A stretch of DNA of 64,000 bases from an uncultured Collinsella sp. (GCA_900757205.1 CAAENA010000048.1:9264-73263), one strand, 5' to 3'. Positions 16,608 through 25,293 are shown, numbered from the stretch's first letter. Notes: generated from the sequence alone by a model not told the origin. Made by a program: numbers and translations.

Positions 16608-17741
16608 ATGCAGCATTCGAATCATCGCGCCGCAGCGCTCATTGCGTCGAAGCCGGCTCGTATCATCACGAGCGCCGCGCTCGCCGTTGCGCTGACGGCC
16701 ACGCCGATGCTCTCCCCCGTTGCGGCGTATGCCGCCTCTCAGGCAACGCAGGACCAGCTTTCCGCAGCCCAGCAGAAGATCGAAGCCGCCACGAGCGCCT
16801 ACAACGACGCCCGCACCAAACTCGATGACCTGCAAAAGCAGATTGACTCCAATGAGGCAAGCATCGAGGAAATCGAGGCTAAGCTTCCCGAGCAGCAGGC
16901 CAAGGCAAGCTCCGCCATGCGCGATCTGTACAAGTATCAGAAGGGCACCAACCCCATCGTGAGCTTCCTGGTCAACGCGCAGAGCCTGGGTGAGTTCATC
17001 ACGACCTGCAAATACACCAACCAGATCACGAGCTCGAGCGTCGACGAGATCGAACAGCTCAATAACATGCAAACCGAACTCGAGCAGAACAAGGCTGAGC
17101 TCCAGCAGGCCAAGTCTCAGCTTGAGGCAGAGCAGAAAAACGCCGAGGATGCGTTGGCTCAGGCCCAGCAGCTCCGCAGCGAGGCACAGGCAAAAGCCGA
17201 GCAGGAAAATGCCGCCGAGCTTGCCAAGCTTGAAGCCGATAAGGCCGCTGCCGCCGAGAAGCTCTCGGGCGAGGGTGTAAGCGGCAGCAATTCCAGCAGC
17301 CAGGCCACCAACACCAACACCACCATCGACACCACGGTGAACAACGCCAATACCGGTAGCTCCGATTACGATTCGTTCATTAATGAGTGGACGAGCCGCA
17401 TCGACAATTATCTCGCCGGCTCCCCCATGGCAGGCCAGGGCTATAACTTTGCCGTCGCCGCTTGGAATACCGGTGTCGACCCCCGTTGGTCCCCCGCCAT
17501 CGCCTGCATCGAGAGCACCAAGGGTGCTTATTGCGCCAATTCTTACAACGCCTGGGGCTGGAGTGCCCGTGGCGGCGGTTGGCGCAGCTTTGGCAGCTGG
17601 AGCGAGGGCATCTCCGCTCACGTTGCCTATCTGGGCGCCAACTACGGCTCCACCCTTACCCCGGCAGCGGCCAAAAAGTACTGCCCGCCCACGTGGCAGG
17701 ACTGGTACAACAAAGTCGCCGCTCAGATGAACCGCATCTAA
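16608..17741 (+). CDS. Secreted coiled-coil wall protein with C-terminal lysozyme-like domain
   Basis: A 377-residue exported protein. A signal peptide ends around VAAYAA near residue 42. Residues 45-230 are a long coiled coil rich in Ala, Glu and Gln, as in PcsB/peptidoglycan hydrolase scaffolds (AQQKIEAATSAYNDARTKLD, LYKYQKGTNPIVSFLVNAQS). A Ser/Asn/Thr linker follows, then a domain from about 255 with WSPAIACIESTKGAYC and NAWGWSARGGGWRSF, which looks like a glucosaminidase/lysozyme-type fold with a Glu (IES) as candidate catalytic residue. ATG 16608 follows AGAGGGACTGG; TTG 16593 is an in-frame alternative. Confidence 0.82.
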   Translation: MQHSNHRAAALIASKPARIITSAALAVALTATPMLSPVAAYAASQATQDQLSAAQQKIEAATSAYNDARTKLDDLQKQIDSNEASIEEIEAKLPEQQAKASSAMRDLYKYQKGTNPIVSFLVNAQSLGEFITTCKYTNQITSSSVDEIEQLNNMQTELEQNKAELQQAKSQLEAEQKNAEDALAQAQQLRSEAQAKAEQENAAELAKLEADKAAAAEKLSGEGVSGSNSSSQATNTNTTIDTTVNNANTGSSDYDSFINEWTSRIDNYLAGSPMAGQGYNFAVAAWNTGVDPRWSPAIACIESTKGAYCANSYNAWGWSARGGGWRSFGSWSEGISAHVAYLGANYGSTLTPAAAKKYCPPTWQDWYNKVAAQMNRI

Positions 17742-17752
17742 GCGCAACTGCA

Positions 17753-17780
17753 AAGGGCCCCAATGGGGCCCTTTTCTTTT
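17753..17780 (+). terminator. Shared terminator between convergent genes
   Basis: AAGGGCCCC / GGGGCCCTT with an AAT loop, then TTCTTTT. It ends the coiled-coil protein transcript and overlaps the last bases of the convergent kinase gene. Confidence 0.85.
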
Positions 17781-19158
17781 AGGTAGCGGAGGTATCGACG
17801 ACGCCGGTCGCATTGGCGATCGCGACTATGACGATCATGCATAGGAGCAGCACACCCAATGCCTTGAGCCAGAGTTTCGCGAGTTTCTTGCCGCGATAGC
17901 TGTCGAGCAGTACGAATCGCCGACGAAGACGGCGCTTATCGAGCAGCGCAAAATGCATAAGCACCATAAGGCCATCGACAAAGAAAAAATACTCGATTAT
18001 GAGAAGCCACGTCGGGTAGCTTTGGTTTGCTCCCGTGGGGTGAAAGACGGCAAAGTGACTTCCGGCAAAGAACACAAGTAGCGAGAAGCAGACAAGCGTA
18101 TTCCAAATGCGCCCCAGAGACTCCGGAACGCGAGAGAGCAGACCGCATGCAGCGGAGGCGGCAGACCCAGGAAGCCCTGCGGGGTTCTGGAGCCCTTGGG
18201 GCGTCAACACCGTCTCCGAGGCCGGAGTACGGACAGGCGCAGGTGTAGGAGGCCGCACGGGGCGGCTCAGATCGTATGCCGAGCGCGTCGCCCGTCCCAA
18301 TGCCTCCGCACTCGCAAAACGCTTGGCCGGGTCGAGCGCCATCGACATGCAGATGACATCGGCAAGTGGAGTGGGAATGCCACGCGCCTCGCATTGCTCG
18401 CGCATGTCGAGCCCTGGTTTAGGGTCGATTCCCGTCAAGCAGAAGAACAACAGGGCGCCAAGTGCGTAGACGTCGCTGCGCACACTCGTCTGCCCAAACC
18501 CATACTGCTCGGGCGGCGCATAGGGTCGCGTGCCAAACTTGACGGTGTCTGCATCGGCGCCATCGCGCCACACGCGCGCGATCCCCAAGTCAATAATCAC
18601 CAGCGACGAAAACGTCAGGCCGTCATCGAGCGTACGGCTCGCACCCGTCACGATGATATTCGACGGTTTGAGGTCGCGATGGATCACCGGCGCCGACGTC
18701 TCCCCCGCCATTGCAAAACCGGCGTGGAGCTCGCCCACGGCGTCGCAAAGGGCAGGATACAATTCACGTGCATAATCGGGGGTGGCTCCCAGACGGTCCA
18801 CCAGCACCCCGAGCGTCTCCCCTTCGATATATTCCATAACCACGTTAAGCTCGTCGACCACACGACGGCAATCGACGATTCTGGGCAGGTGCTCAAAACG
18901 CCTGCCCGCCCGTTGAGCGGCAAACAGACGCTCGTATGCCCCGCCGATTTGAGCCGAAGCATCGATGCGTTTACGGACAAAGGGGCCGAGCGAACCACCG
19001 CCGGTTCCTTCAAAGTACACGAGCTCGGTTGTTTCAACGGACGAGCGCTTAAGCACTCGCTCCACGCGATAGCTATCGTCGCGATCGAGCGACGCCAGGT
19101 GCTCGGCAAGCGCTGCGGTCAGCTCGTCATCGGAATATGTTGGGGTCTGAGTATCCAT
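17779..19158 (-). CDS. Membrane-anchored Ser/Thr protein kinase
   Basis: About 459 residues. The kinase domain occupies 20-290: VRKRID carries the ATP lysine, VIHRDLKPSNIIV is the catalytic loop, VIIDLGIAR has DLG in place of DFG, and PYAPPEQYG the APE-like motif. After a Pro-rich linker come three hydrophobic helices (about 320-340, 355-375 and 420-445), not an extracellular PASTA tail. The start is uncertain: ATG 19158 has GGAGG only two bases upstream; ATG 19170 or 19188 would add residues without a better site. An HTH gene lies 98 bases upstream on the same strand. Confidence 0.85.
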   Translation of the reverse strand: MDTQTPTYSDDELTAALAEHLASLDRDDSYRVERVLKRSSVETTELVYFEGTGGGSLGPFVRKRIDASAQIGGAYERLFAAQRAGRRFEHLPRIVDCRRVVDELNVVMEYIEGETLGVLVDRLGATPDYARELYPALCDAVGELHAGFAMAGETSAPVIHRDLKPSNIIVTGASRTLDDGLTFSSLVIIDLGIARVWRDGADADTVKFGTRPYAPPEQYGFGQTSVRSDVYALGALLFFCLTGIDPKPGLDMREQCEARGIPTPLADVICMSMALDPAKRFASAEALGRATRSAYDLSRPVRPPTPAPVRTPASETVLTPQGLQNPAGLPGSAASAACGLLSRVPESLGRIWNTLVCFSLLVFFAGSHFAVFHPTGANQSYPTWLLIIEYFFFVDGLMVLMHFALLDKRRLRRRFVLLDSYRGKKLAKLWLKALGVLLLCMIVIVAIANATGVVDTSAT

Positions 19159-19256
19159 AGCCTCCATCATAGCGCAGGGCGCAGACACCCCATGGCATCC
19201 GCGCCCCGTTCGTTTGCATCGTTGTTCGGCAGCTCCGCCGGCTCAGATATCAGCCG

Positions 19257-19679
19257 CTAACTCACCGTCTCCTCGCCAAAGCGATACAGCTCCTCGTTGA
19301 CCTTTTGGAGGCTACACCCGCGATCGATGCAAAAGATGATAATCGCATCACGGCGATCCTTGCAGTTAAGGACGCTTACCCCGGCAGCCGTCAGCGCACG
19401 GTTGGTCTCTTTGAGCGTCAGCGCCATCGCAAAGGCAATCTGCAGCACCTTATTGCGACTCGGGTGACGCGCACCAGTAAAGATCTGATAGCCAAAGGTC
19501 TCATTGAGATCGGCCATACGAACCACGCGCGAGCGCTCCAAGCCCTTTTCCTGCAGCAGCTGCTTCAGGTAGTCCGAAAGCGACGGGGCGGCAAAGTCGT
19601 GCTCCCTGATATAGCCATCGATGTTCGGCGCATCGAGAAGCTCGTTGAGCAACTCCTCGGTCAGCTTTTTATCGGGCAT
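19257..19679 (-). CDS. HTH (XRE-like) protein paired with the kinase
   Basis: A 140-residue protein. An acidic N-terminal part (LTEELLNELLDAPNIDGYIRE) is followed at 35-100 by a helix-turn-helix-like region (LSDYLKQLLQEKGLERSRVVRMADLNETFGYQIFTG) and the conserved tail pattern HPSRNKVLQIAFAMALTL, then ALTAAGVSVL. ATG 19679 follows GGGGGAGGTG. Same strand and upstream of the kinase gene, so it may be its substrate or partner. That pairing is inferred from position only. DNA-binding is suggested, not proven, by the motif. Confidence 0.72.
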   Translation of the reverse strand: MPDKKLTEELLNELLDAPNIDGYIREHDFAAPSLSDYLKQLLQEKGLERSRVVRMADLNETFGYQIFTGARHPSRNKVLQIAFAMALTLKETNRALTAAGVSVLNCKDRRDAIIIFCIDRGCSLQKVNEELYRFGEETVS

Positions 19680-19711
19680 ACGACTTCACCTCCCCCAGTG
19701 CATGCAACATG

Positions 19712-20155
19712 CTAGAAACCGCTTACGTCCGAACGCTCCCAGCTAGCAACCTGGTCGGGAGACACCGTACCCAGCGCCTCGAACTTCCAGGAGCCACCCG
19801 CCTTCAGATGATTGGTGTTTGCAAGAGCCGTTCCAACCTGGTTGCCATCGGCATCATACAGAACATACTCAATCTGGATGTAGCTCTTTTCCTTGTCCGT
19901 GTTATTGGTCAGCGTGCCCGTGATCTTATAGGTAAACTGATTGGAAGCGTCTTCAGCCTCGTCAGCAATGGCATACGGTTCTTGCGGTTCTTTTTGCTCC
20001 TCAGCCTGCTGTGTCATCTCGGCAGGTTTTGCCGAATCGCTCGCAGACGAATCGGTTGAGTTGACGCCCATAGAGCCCACGGCACCGACGATAACCAGCA
20101 CCACGATGATGCCTAGGACAATCTTGCCGATCGGCTTCCTTCCCTCTTTTGCCAT
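19712..20155 (-). CDS. Membrane-tethered FxLYD-domain protein
   Basis: A 147-residue protein: a short basic start (MAKEGRKPIGK), one membrane helix at about 12-30, a Ser/Glu/Gln-rich spacer, and an extracellular FxLYD-type beta domain from about 70 (ITGTLTNNTDKEKSYIQIEYVLYDADGNQVGTALAN). The spacing and the YVLYD motif define the domain. Function of this domain family is unknown. Its ribosome site is part of a perfect 14-bp hairpin arm (see the separate entry), so translation may be controlled. Confidence 0.8.
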   Translation of the reverse strand: MAKEGRKPIGKIVLGIIVVLVIVGAVGSMGVNSTDSSASDSAKPAEMTQQAEEQKEPQEPYAIADEAEDASNQFTYKITGTLTNNTDKEKSYIQIEYVLYDADGNQVGTALANTNHLKAGGSWKFEALGTVSPDQVASWERSDVSGF

Positions 20156-20160
20156 TATTC

Positions 20161-20214
20161 ATCCTTCCTACGATCCGGCTACCGTGCCGGCACACAGCAC
20201 ATCGTAGGAAGGAT
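20161..20214 (-). promoter_or_regulatory. Hairpin that hides the ribosome site of the FxLYD gene
   Basis: Arms ATCCTTCCTACGAT (20201-20214 on the minus strand) and ATCGTAGGAAGGAT (20161-20174) are perfectly complementary over 14 bp with a 26-base loop that itself holds CCGGC/GCCGG. The second arm contains AGGAAGGA, the only good ribosome site, five to six bases before ATG 20155. Formation of the stem should block translation. Confidence 0.75.
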
Positions 20215-20319
20215 TGAACTTGAATTCATTAGCTGAGAGCTAAGGTTGCGGTAAACGGCCAATGCAGCTATCCAGACGCCGAGCAAACGCACTTTGCGCG
20301 ACCGCCTGCTGGCGGTGCA

Positions 20320-20643
20320 TCAACCCACCGTGACGGATTCCCCGGTAAAAGCACTGATCATCAACAGGACAAAGAACACCAGGTAGCCGACACTCAGCGG
20401 GTACGCAATGATTAGGAAGACGACCCAGCCAACATCGGTTTTACCATCGGCACGGCGTTGCTCGCGAGAGCGGCACAGCCAGACCGTCACGCCGATGGCC
20501 ACAATCAGCAACACGAGTGCCGCTGCGGCCAGCCCGGCAAGCGCAAACATCACGCCAATGCTCACAGCCATAACCGGGAGCAGCAGCAAGCCGCACCCAC
20601 ACCCACCAGGACTATACACGGCAGACTGTCGGCGTCGCTCCAT
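20320..20643 (-). CDS. Small membrane protein of unknown function
   Basis: A 107-residue protein with a basic N-terminus, a Gly/Cys stretch (GGCGCGLLLL), two adjoining membrane helices at about 18-58, an Arg-rich loop (WLCRSREQRRADGK) and a third helix at about 72-98. ATG 20643 has GGAG five bases upstream, inside the end of the M20 gene, whose stop overlaps this leader; a GTG at 20649 is an alternative. Tight linkage suggests co-transcription with the M20 hydrolase. No family recognised. Confidence 0.7.
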   Translation of the reverse strand: MERRRQSAVYSPGGCGCGLLLLPVMAVSIGVMFALAGLAAAALVLLIVAIGVTVWLCRSREQRRADGKTDVGWVVFLIIAYPLSVGYLVFFVLLMISAFTGESVTVG

Positions 20644-20645
20644 CG

Positions 20646-21833
20646 TCACTCCAAGCCAAGCAATCGTTTGTAGACATCGAGGCCCTTGAGTAGGATTTCC
20701 TCGTCAAAGAGCATGCTATCGGTATGCAGGGCGCTTGTAGCATAGGCGGGACAGCCATCCGAATCGCTCGGGTTGTCTTGCCCCTCTGGCACGCCCGTGC
20801 CCAGCAAGAAGAACACGCCCGGCAGATGCCGCTGATAGAACGCGAAATCCTCGGCGATTAGCAGCGGCTCGTCCACGAGCTGCAATTCGGGCAGAGCGGG
20901 CGCGATTCGGGCAAACAACTCAGGGTCGTTATCGACCGGTGGATAGCCCTCGGCAAAGTCGAGATCGTACGTGCAGCCCGTTGCAGCGCATGCCTCATCA
21001 AGCACGCGGCACACACCCTCGCGTGCACGGTCGAACATGTCGTCCGTAAACACACGCAGGCTTCCGGCCACATGGGCCTCCCCCGCCACCGCGTTGCAAA
21101 CCGTACCGGCCCGCAGCAGACCAAACTTACCGATACAGGGCTCGTCGGCGCCCAACTCGTCCATCAGCTCGCGCTCGGCAACCAAAAACTTCGCTGCCGC
21201 CAATGCGGCATCGTGCGACTCCTCGACCGGTACGCCATAGGTCTTGGCGATATGGATGCTCATCCCGTGAATGTGCACATGCGTCTCGCTTGAGCGCGCC
21301 AGCAGCGGACCGGAACAGCTCGCCAACGTGCCGGCGGGCAAATCGGGCCATACGTGGAAGCCAAAGATGCGATCCGCCCCGTAGCGCTCGAATACGCCGC
21401 TCTCACACACCGTCTTGGCGCCACCGGTCGTTTCCTCGGCCGGCTGAAACACAAAGAGCACGTTGCGCTTGATGGCGCCCGGCTGCTCACGAATCGCTCG
21501 GTCGACAAAAGTCGCCACCGCGAGAGCCATGGCCATGTGACCGTCGTGACCGCACGCATGCATCTTACCGGGATGCGTCGAGGCAAAGGCCGCGCCCGTT
21601 GCCTCCGCGATGGGCAGGGCGTCCATGTCGGCGCGAATCGCCGTGGCATGCGCGGCGCCCGTGCCGGCATCGAAGAAAGCGCAGACGCAGCTGGGACACG
21701 GATGGGTCACCTCGCAGGCGAGCGGCGCCAACACGCCCTCGATATAGGCGATAGTCTGCGGAAGATCGAAGTCGAGCTCCGGAATGCGATGCAGGTCGCG
21801 ACGATAACGACGGAGTTCTTGGAGCTCGGTCAT
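20646..21833 (-). CDS. M20-family amidohydrolase, possible N-acetyl-diaminopimelate deacetylase
   Basis: A 395-residue metal-dependent amidohydrolase of the M20D group. Metal ligands are visible in MHACGHDGHMAM near 105, FQPAEE near 145, FGFHVWPDLPAG near 170 and the late His in LLIAEDFAFYQRHLPG. ATG 21833 follows AAAGGAATCCC. The gene is divergent from the lysine operon, which uses the acetylase enzyme DapH; the acetyl branch needs exactly such an M20 deacetylase to release diaminopimelate. Amino-acid amidohydrolase or hippurate hydrolase are alternatives, so the DAP role is inference from context. Confidence 0.8.
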   Translation of the reverse strand: MTELQELRRYRRDLHRIPELDFDLPQTIAYIEGVLAPLACEVTHPCPSCVCAFFDAGTGAAHATAIRADMDALPIAEATGAAFASTHPGKMHACGHDGHMAMALAVATFVDRAIREQPGAIKRNVLFVFQPAEETTGGAKTVCESGVFERYGADRIFGFHVWPDLPAGTLASCSGPLLARSSETHVHIHGMSIHIAKTYGVPVEESHDAALAAAKFLVAERELMDELGADEPCIGKFGLLRAGTVCNAVAGEAHVAGSLRVFTDDMFDRAREGVCRVLDEACAATGCTYDLDFAEGYPPVDNDPELFARIAPALPELQLVDEPLLIAEDFAFYQRHLPGVFFLLGTGVPEGQDNPSDSDGCPAYATSALHTDSMLFDEEILLKGLDVYKRLLGLE

Positions 21834-21980
21834 AGGGATTCCTTTCATGGGACGACTCGGCTGACACCTATTGTGACGCTTGATTGTGGCACCCTTGTTT
21901 CTAGCATGATGCTGCATTTTTTAAACGTTATATACGAATACTCTTGTTTGGTAAAGTGCAACGTGGTAGGGTCGTTACCA

Positions 21981-22145
21981 CTTGATAGAGGCGCGGGCAC
22001 GAAGAACCGCGGGCGAGCCGGCAGGCTTTGACCCCGTGGGGAGGCGAAACCCGCCGAACTGGGCTTTTCGGGCACGAACAACCTGGTGGGCCTGTGGGAA
22101 ACACCCACAGGACTGTCTGCAGCAATGCGGGAGCGCTATCCGGAC
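21981..22145 (+). ncRNA. Lysine riboswitch (L box)
   Basis: The leader of lysA-dapA holds the conserved L-box blocks in order: GATAGAGGCGCGGG (from 21984), GGGGAGGCGAAACCCGCCGAA (about 22033-22053), CTGGGC, a GGCCTGTGGG-AAA-CACCCACAGG hairpin, and the 3' closing strand GAGCGCTATCC (22132-22142). P1 forms between GATAG and CTATC. The order and wording match the Bacillus lysC leader as I remember it. Lysine binding normally lowers expression of biosynthesis genes. Confidence 0.9.
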
Positions 22146-22201
22146 ATTGGGTCCACGCTATGCGGATTCGATGCGCAGGTAGCGCCGTCTGGATAGCGAG
22201 G
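22132..22201 (+). promoter_or_regulatory. Expression platform of the lysine riboswitch
   Basis: The P1 3' strand CGCTATCC can alternatively pair with GGATAGCG (22191-22198), which runs into the only ribosome-site-like GAGG (22198-22201) before ATG 22212. A further hairpin CGCTATGCG / CGCAGGTAGCG lies at 22156-22184. No T-run follows, so translational control is more likely than termination. Which fold is the OFF state cannot be settled by eye. Confidence 0.6.
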
Positions 22202-22211
22202 TTTACGGGAC

Positions 22212-24521
22212 ATGTCATTGACTCCCAACGAGGCATATGCGGCTAAGCGGCCGTTTGTGGACAAGGAGACACTCGAGCATATCGTCGAGCAGTTCCCCAC
22301 GCCGTTTCATCTATACGACGAGGCGGGCATCCGCCGCAACATGCAAGAAGTGCGCGACGCCTTTGCATGGAACCCGGGCTTTAAGGAATACTTTGCCGTC
22401 AAGGCCAACCCCAACCCGGCGCTCATCTCCATTCTCAACGAATACGGCTGCGGTTGCGATTGCTCGAGCTATACCGAGCTCATGATCGCCCGCTCGCTGG
22501 GCATCACGGGGCATGACATCATGTTCTCGTCCAACGACACGCCGGCGGCGGACTTTGAGCTCGCCGACAAGCTGGGCGCCATCGTCAACTTTGACGACAT
22601 CAGCCACATCGAGTTCTTTGAGCGTGTTGCGGGACCCATCCCCAAGACGGTCAGCTGCCGCTTTAATCCAGGCGGCCTGTTCCAGCTCTCCAACGGCATC
22701 ATGGACAACCCGGGCGACTCCAAATATGGCATGACCACCGAGCAGCTCTTCGAGGCCTTCCGCATGCTCAAGGCCAAGGGTGCCGAGGACTTTGGCATCC
22801 ACGCATTCCTTGCCAGCAACACTGTCACCAACGACTACTACCCCAAGCTCGCGCGCATCCTCTTTGAGCTTGCCGTACGCCTGGAGCGCGAGACCGGCGC
22901 ACACGTCGCCTTCATCAATCTGTCCGGCGGCGTCGGCATCCCCTACCTGCCCGAGCAGCAGGCCAACGACATTCGCGCCATCGGCGAGGGAGTACACGCG
23001 GCATACGACGAGATCCTGGTTCCCGCCGGCATGGACGATGTGGCCATCTGCACCGAGATGGGCCGCTTTATGATGGGCCCCTACGGCTGCCTGGTCACCA
23101 AGGCTATCCACGAGAAGCAAATCTACAAGGACTATATCGGCGTGGACGCCAGTGCCGTCGACCTCATTCGTCCCGCCATGTATGGCGCTTACCACCACAT
23201 CACGGTGATGGGTCAGCCGGGCGGCGCCGACAAGGCCACAGCGCCCGTCACGAACACCTATGACATCACGGGCAACCTATGCGAGAACAACGACAAGTTC
23301 GCTATCGATCGCGAGCTGCCGCATATCGACATGGGTGACCTGCTTGTTATCCACGATACCGGCGCGCATGGCTACTCCATGGGCTACAACTACAACGGCC
23401 GTCTGCGCTCCGCCGAGGTCCTGCTGCGCCCCGATGGCTCGGCCGACCTCATCCGTCGCGCCGAGCGCCCGGGCGACTACTTTGCCACGCTCGACGTGCT
23501 GCCGTGCGGCCGAGAGTTGCTGGCCAAGTCGCGCGCCGAAAGTGCCCGCCGCCGCGCTCAGGACGAGCGCCTGGCCGTCGCCGCTCAGTGGAACAAACGC
23601 ATCCAGATCGCGGAAGCGAAGGAGAAGAACATGGACATCCGCAATCTCGAGGGTTCAATCGTCGCCCTTGTCACGCCGTTTAAAAAGGACGGCAGTGTCG
23701 ACTTTGACGCGCTCGAGCGCCTTATCGATTTCCACCTGCAAAATGGCACCGACGCCATCCTCACCCTGGGCACCACCGGAGAGAGTGCCACGATGACCGA
23801 CGACGAGGACAACTCCGTTGTCGCCGCAGTGGTCAAGCAGGTTGCGGGCCGAGTCCCCGTTATTGCCGGCTCGGGCTCTAACTCCACGCAGACCATGCTC
23901 ACTAAGTCGCTCACTTACCAGGGCCTGGGCGCCGATGGTCTGCTGCTCATTACCCCCTACTACAACAAGTCTAACGAAGAGGGCATCTACCAGCACTTTA
24001 AGACCGTGGCCGACGCCGTGGACATCCCCTGCATTCTGTACAACATCCCCGGCCGCTGTGGCTGCGGCATCAGCGAGCGCAACGTAGAGCGCTTGGCCGC
24101 GCACCCCAACATCATGGGCATCAAGGAGGCCTCGGGCAACGTCGCCTACGCGGCCAAGATCGCCCACCTGCTGTCAGACGACTTCCGCATGTACTCGGGC
24201 GAGGATGCCCTCACCGTGCCGCTCATGAGCCTAGGCGCTTCGGGTACCATCAGCGTGTGGGCAGACGTTCAGCCGCAGCTCGTGCACGACATGTGCCGTG
24301 CCTATCTGGACGGCGACGTGGAGCGCGCCCGCGATATCCAGATTGCCGGTCAGCCGCTCATCAACGCCCTCTTTAGTGAGGTCAACCCCATCCCCGTCAA
24401 AGAGGCGCTCGCTCAGATGGGTATGATCGAGGCAAACTACCGTATGCCGCTGTGCCCCATGGCCAACGACACGCGCGCTGCACTTACCGATGCTTTGAAG
24501 GGAGCTGGTCTGCTTGATTAA
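22212..24521 (+). CDS. Fused diaminopimelate decarboxylase - dihydrodipicolinate synthase (LysA-DapA)
   Basis: One uninterrupted 769-codon frame. Residues 1-455 are a LysA-type fold III PLP enzyme (FAVKANPNP carries the PLP lysine near 60; LSGGVGIPY; HDTGAHGYSMGYNYNGRLR), which makes lysine from meso-DAP. A 20-residue charged linker leads to Met474, where DapA begins: SIVALVTPF, LGTTGESATM, the Schiff-base region GIKEASGN and YNIPGRCG. An intact AAGGAG lies six bases before the DapA ATG (23631), so DapA may also be made alone. The first and last pathway enzymes are thus joined. Directly follows the lysine riboswitch; stop overlaps dapB. Confidence 0.9.
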   Translation: MSLTPNEAYAAKRPFVDKETLEHIVEQFPTPFHLYDEAGIRRNMQEVRDAFAWNPGFKEYFAVKANPNPALISILNEYGCGCDCSSYTELMIARSLGITGHDIMFSSNDTPAADFELADKLGAIVNFDDISHIEFFERVAGPIPKTVSCRFNPGGLFQLSNGIMDNPGDSKYGMTTEQLFEAFRMLKAKGAEDFGIHAFLASNTVTNDYYPKLARILFELAVRLERETGAHVAFINLSGGVGIPYLPEQQANDIRAIGEGVHAAYDEILVPAGMDDVAICTEMGRFMMGPYGCLVTKAIHEKQIYKDYIGVDASAVDLIRPAMYGAYHHITVMGQPGGADKATAPVTNTYDITGNLCENNDKFAIDRELPHIDMGDLLVIHDTGAHGYSMGYNYNGRLRSAEVLLRPDGSADLIRRAERPGDYFATLDVLPCGRELLAKSRAESARRRAQDERLAVAAQWNKRIQIAEAKEKNMDIRNLEGSIVALVTPFKKDGSVDFDALERLIDFHLQNGTDAILTLGTTGESATMTDDEDNSVVAAVVKQVAGRVPVIAGSGSNSTQTMLTKSLTYQGLGADGLLLITPYYNKSNEEGIYQHFKTVADAVDIPCILYNIPGRCGCGISERNVERLAAHPNIMGIKEASGNVAYAAKIAHLLSDDFRMYSGEDALTVPLMSLGASGTISVWADVQPQLVHDMCRAYLDGDVERARDIQIAGQPLINALFSEVNPIPVKEALAQMGMIEANYRMPLCPMANDTRAALTDALKGAGLLD
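23619..23633 (+). promoter_or_regulatory. Internal ribosome site and start for the DapA half
   Basis: AAGGAG (23619-23624) followed by AAGAAC and ATG 23631 lies inside the open frame exactly where DapA homology begins. It reads as a relic or a working start of a once separate dapA gene (23631-24521, 296 residues). Confidence 0.7.
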
Positions 24522-25254
24522 GACCGTCATTATGGGAACGGGCCGCATGGGCTCGCTCATCCGCACTACCGCCGAGGGCATTGTCAACGCCGCTGGAGAG
24601 GCCGTTTTTGACATCGTCGCCCAGATCGGCTTCGACTTGTCCGAGCTCGAGAACGCCCCAGCAGCCGACGTCATCATCGACTTCTCGAACGTTGCGGCCT
24701 TCAATGCTGTCGTCGCCTATGTCGAGCGCACGGGCGCGGCGTTGGTCTCGGGCACCACGGGCTACACGCCCGAGCAGATGGATCGCCTGCGCGAGCTGGG
24801 TCAGAACGCCCGCGTCATGCACTCCGGCAATTACTCCATCGGCATCGCGGCCCTGCGTCATCTGGTGGCACAGGCCACGCGTGAGCTGCCCGGCTTTGAC
24901 TGCGAGATTGTCGAGACGCACCACAACCAAAAGGCCGACGCCCCCAGCGGCACCGCGAAGCTGCTGCTCGACGCCGTCGTCGAAGCCGAGCCCGAGGCAG
25001 GTTACCACCCCGTCTATGGCCGCGAGGGCATGTGCGGCGCACGCGACCCCAAGGAGATCGGCATGCACTCGCTGCGCGGTGGCACTGTCGCCGGCGTGCA
25101 CGAGGTGAGTTTCTTTGGCCAGGACGAGGAGGTCACGCTCACACACCGTGCCACGAGCCGCCAGATCTTTGTCAACGGCGCCCTGGCCGCCGCCCAGAAG
25201 CTCATCACCCGCGACCCTGGCTTCTACACCTTCGATCAGGTCATGTTCGCCTAA
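24514..25254 (+). CDS. dapB: 4-hydroxy-tetrahydrodipicolinate reductase
   Basis: A 246-residue NAD(P)H-dependent reductase. The N-terminal Rossmann motif is MGTGRMGSLI at 7-16. VIIDFSN, SGTTGYT and the substrate-binding ETHHNQKADAPSGTAK near 130-145 are diagnostic. I start at TTG 24514, which overlaps the upstream stop codon and has GGGAG nine bases before it; the next ATG would cut into the nucleotide-binding motif. Second gene of the lysine operon, translationally coupled to LysA-DapA. Confidence 0.94.
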   Translation: MIKTVIMGTGRMGSLIRTTAEGIVNAAGEAVFDIVAQIGFDLSELENAPAADVIIDFSNVAAFNAVVAYVERTGAALVSGTTGYTPEQMDRLRELGQNARVMHSGNYSIGIAALRHLVAQATRELPGFDCEIVETHHNQKADAPSGTAKLLLDAVVEAEPEAGYHPVYGREGMCGARDPKEIGMHSLRGGTVAGVHEVSFFGQDEEVTLTHRATSRQIFVNGALAAAQKLITRDPGFYTFDQVMFA

Positions 25255-25293
25255 CCAGTTAACTACCGTACCCACGCAAAGGAGAAACAGCAT

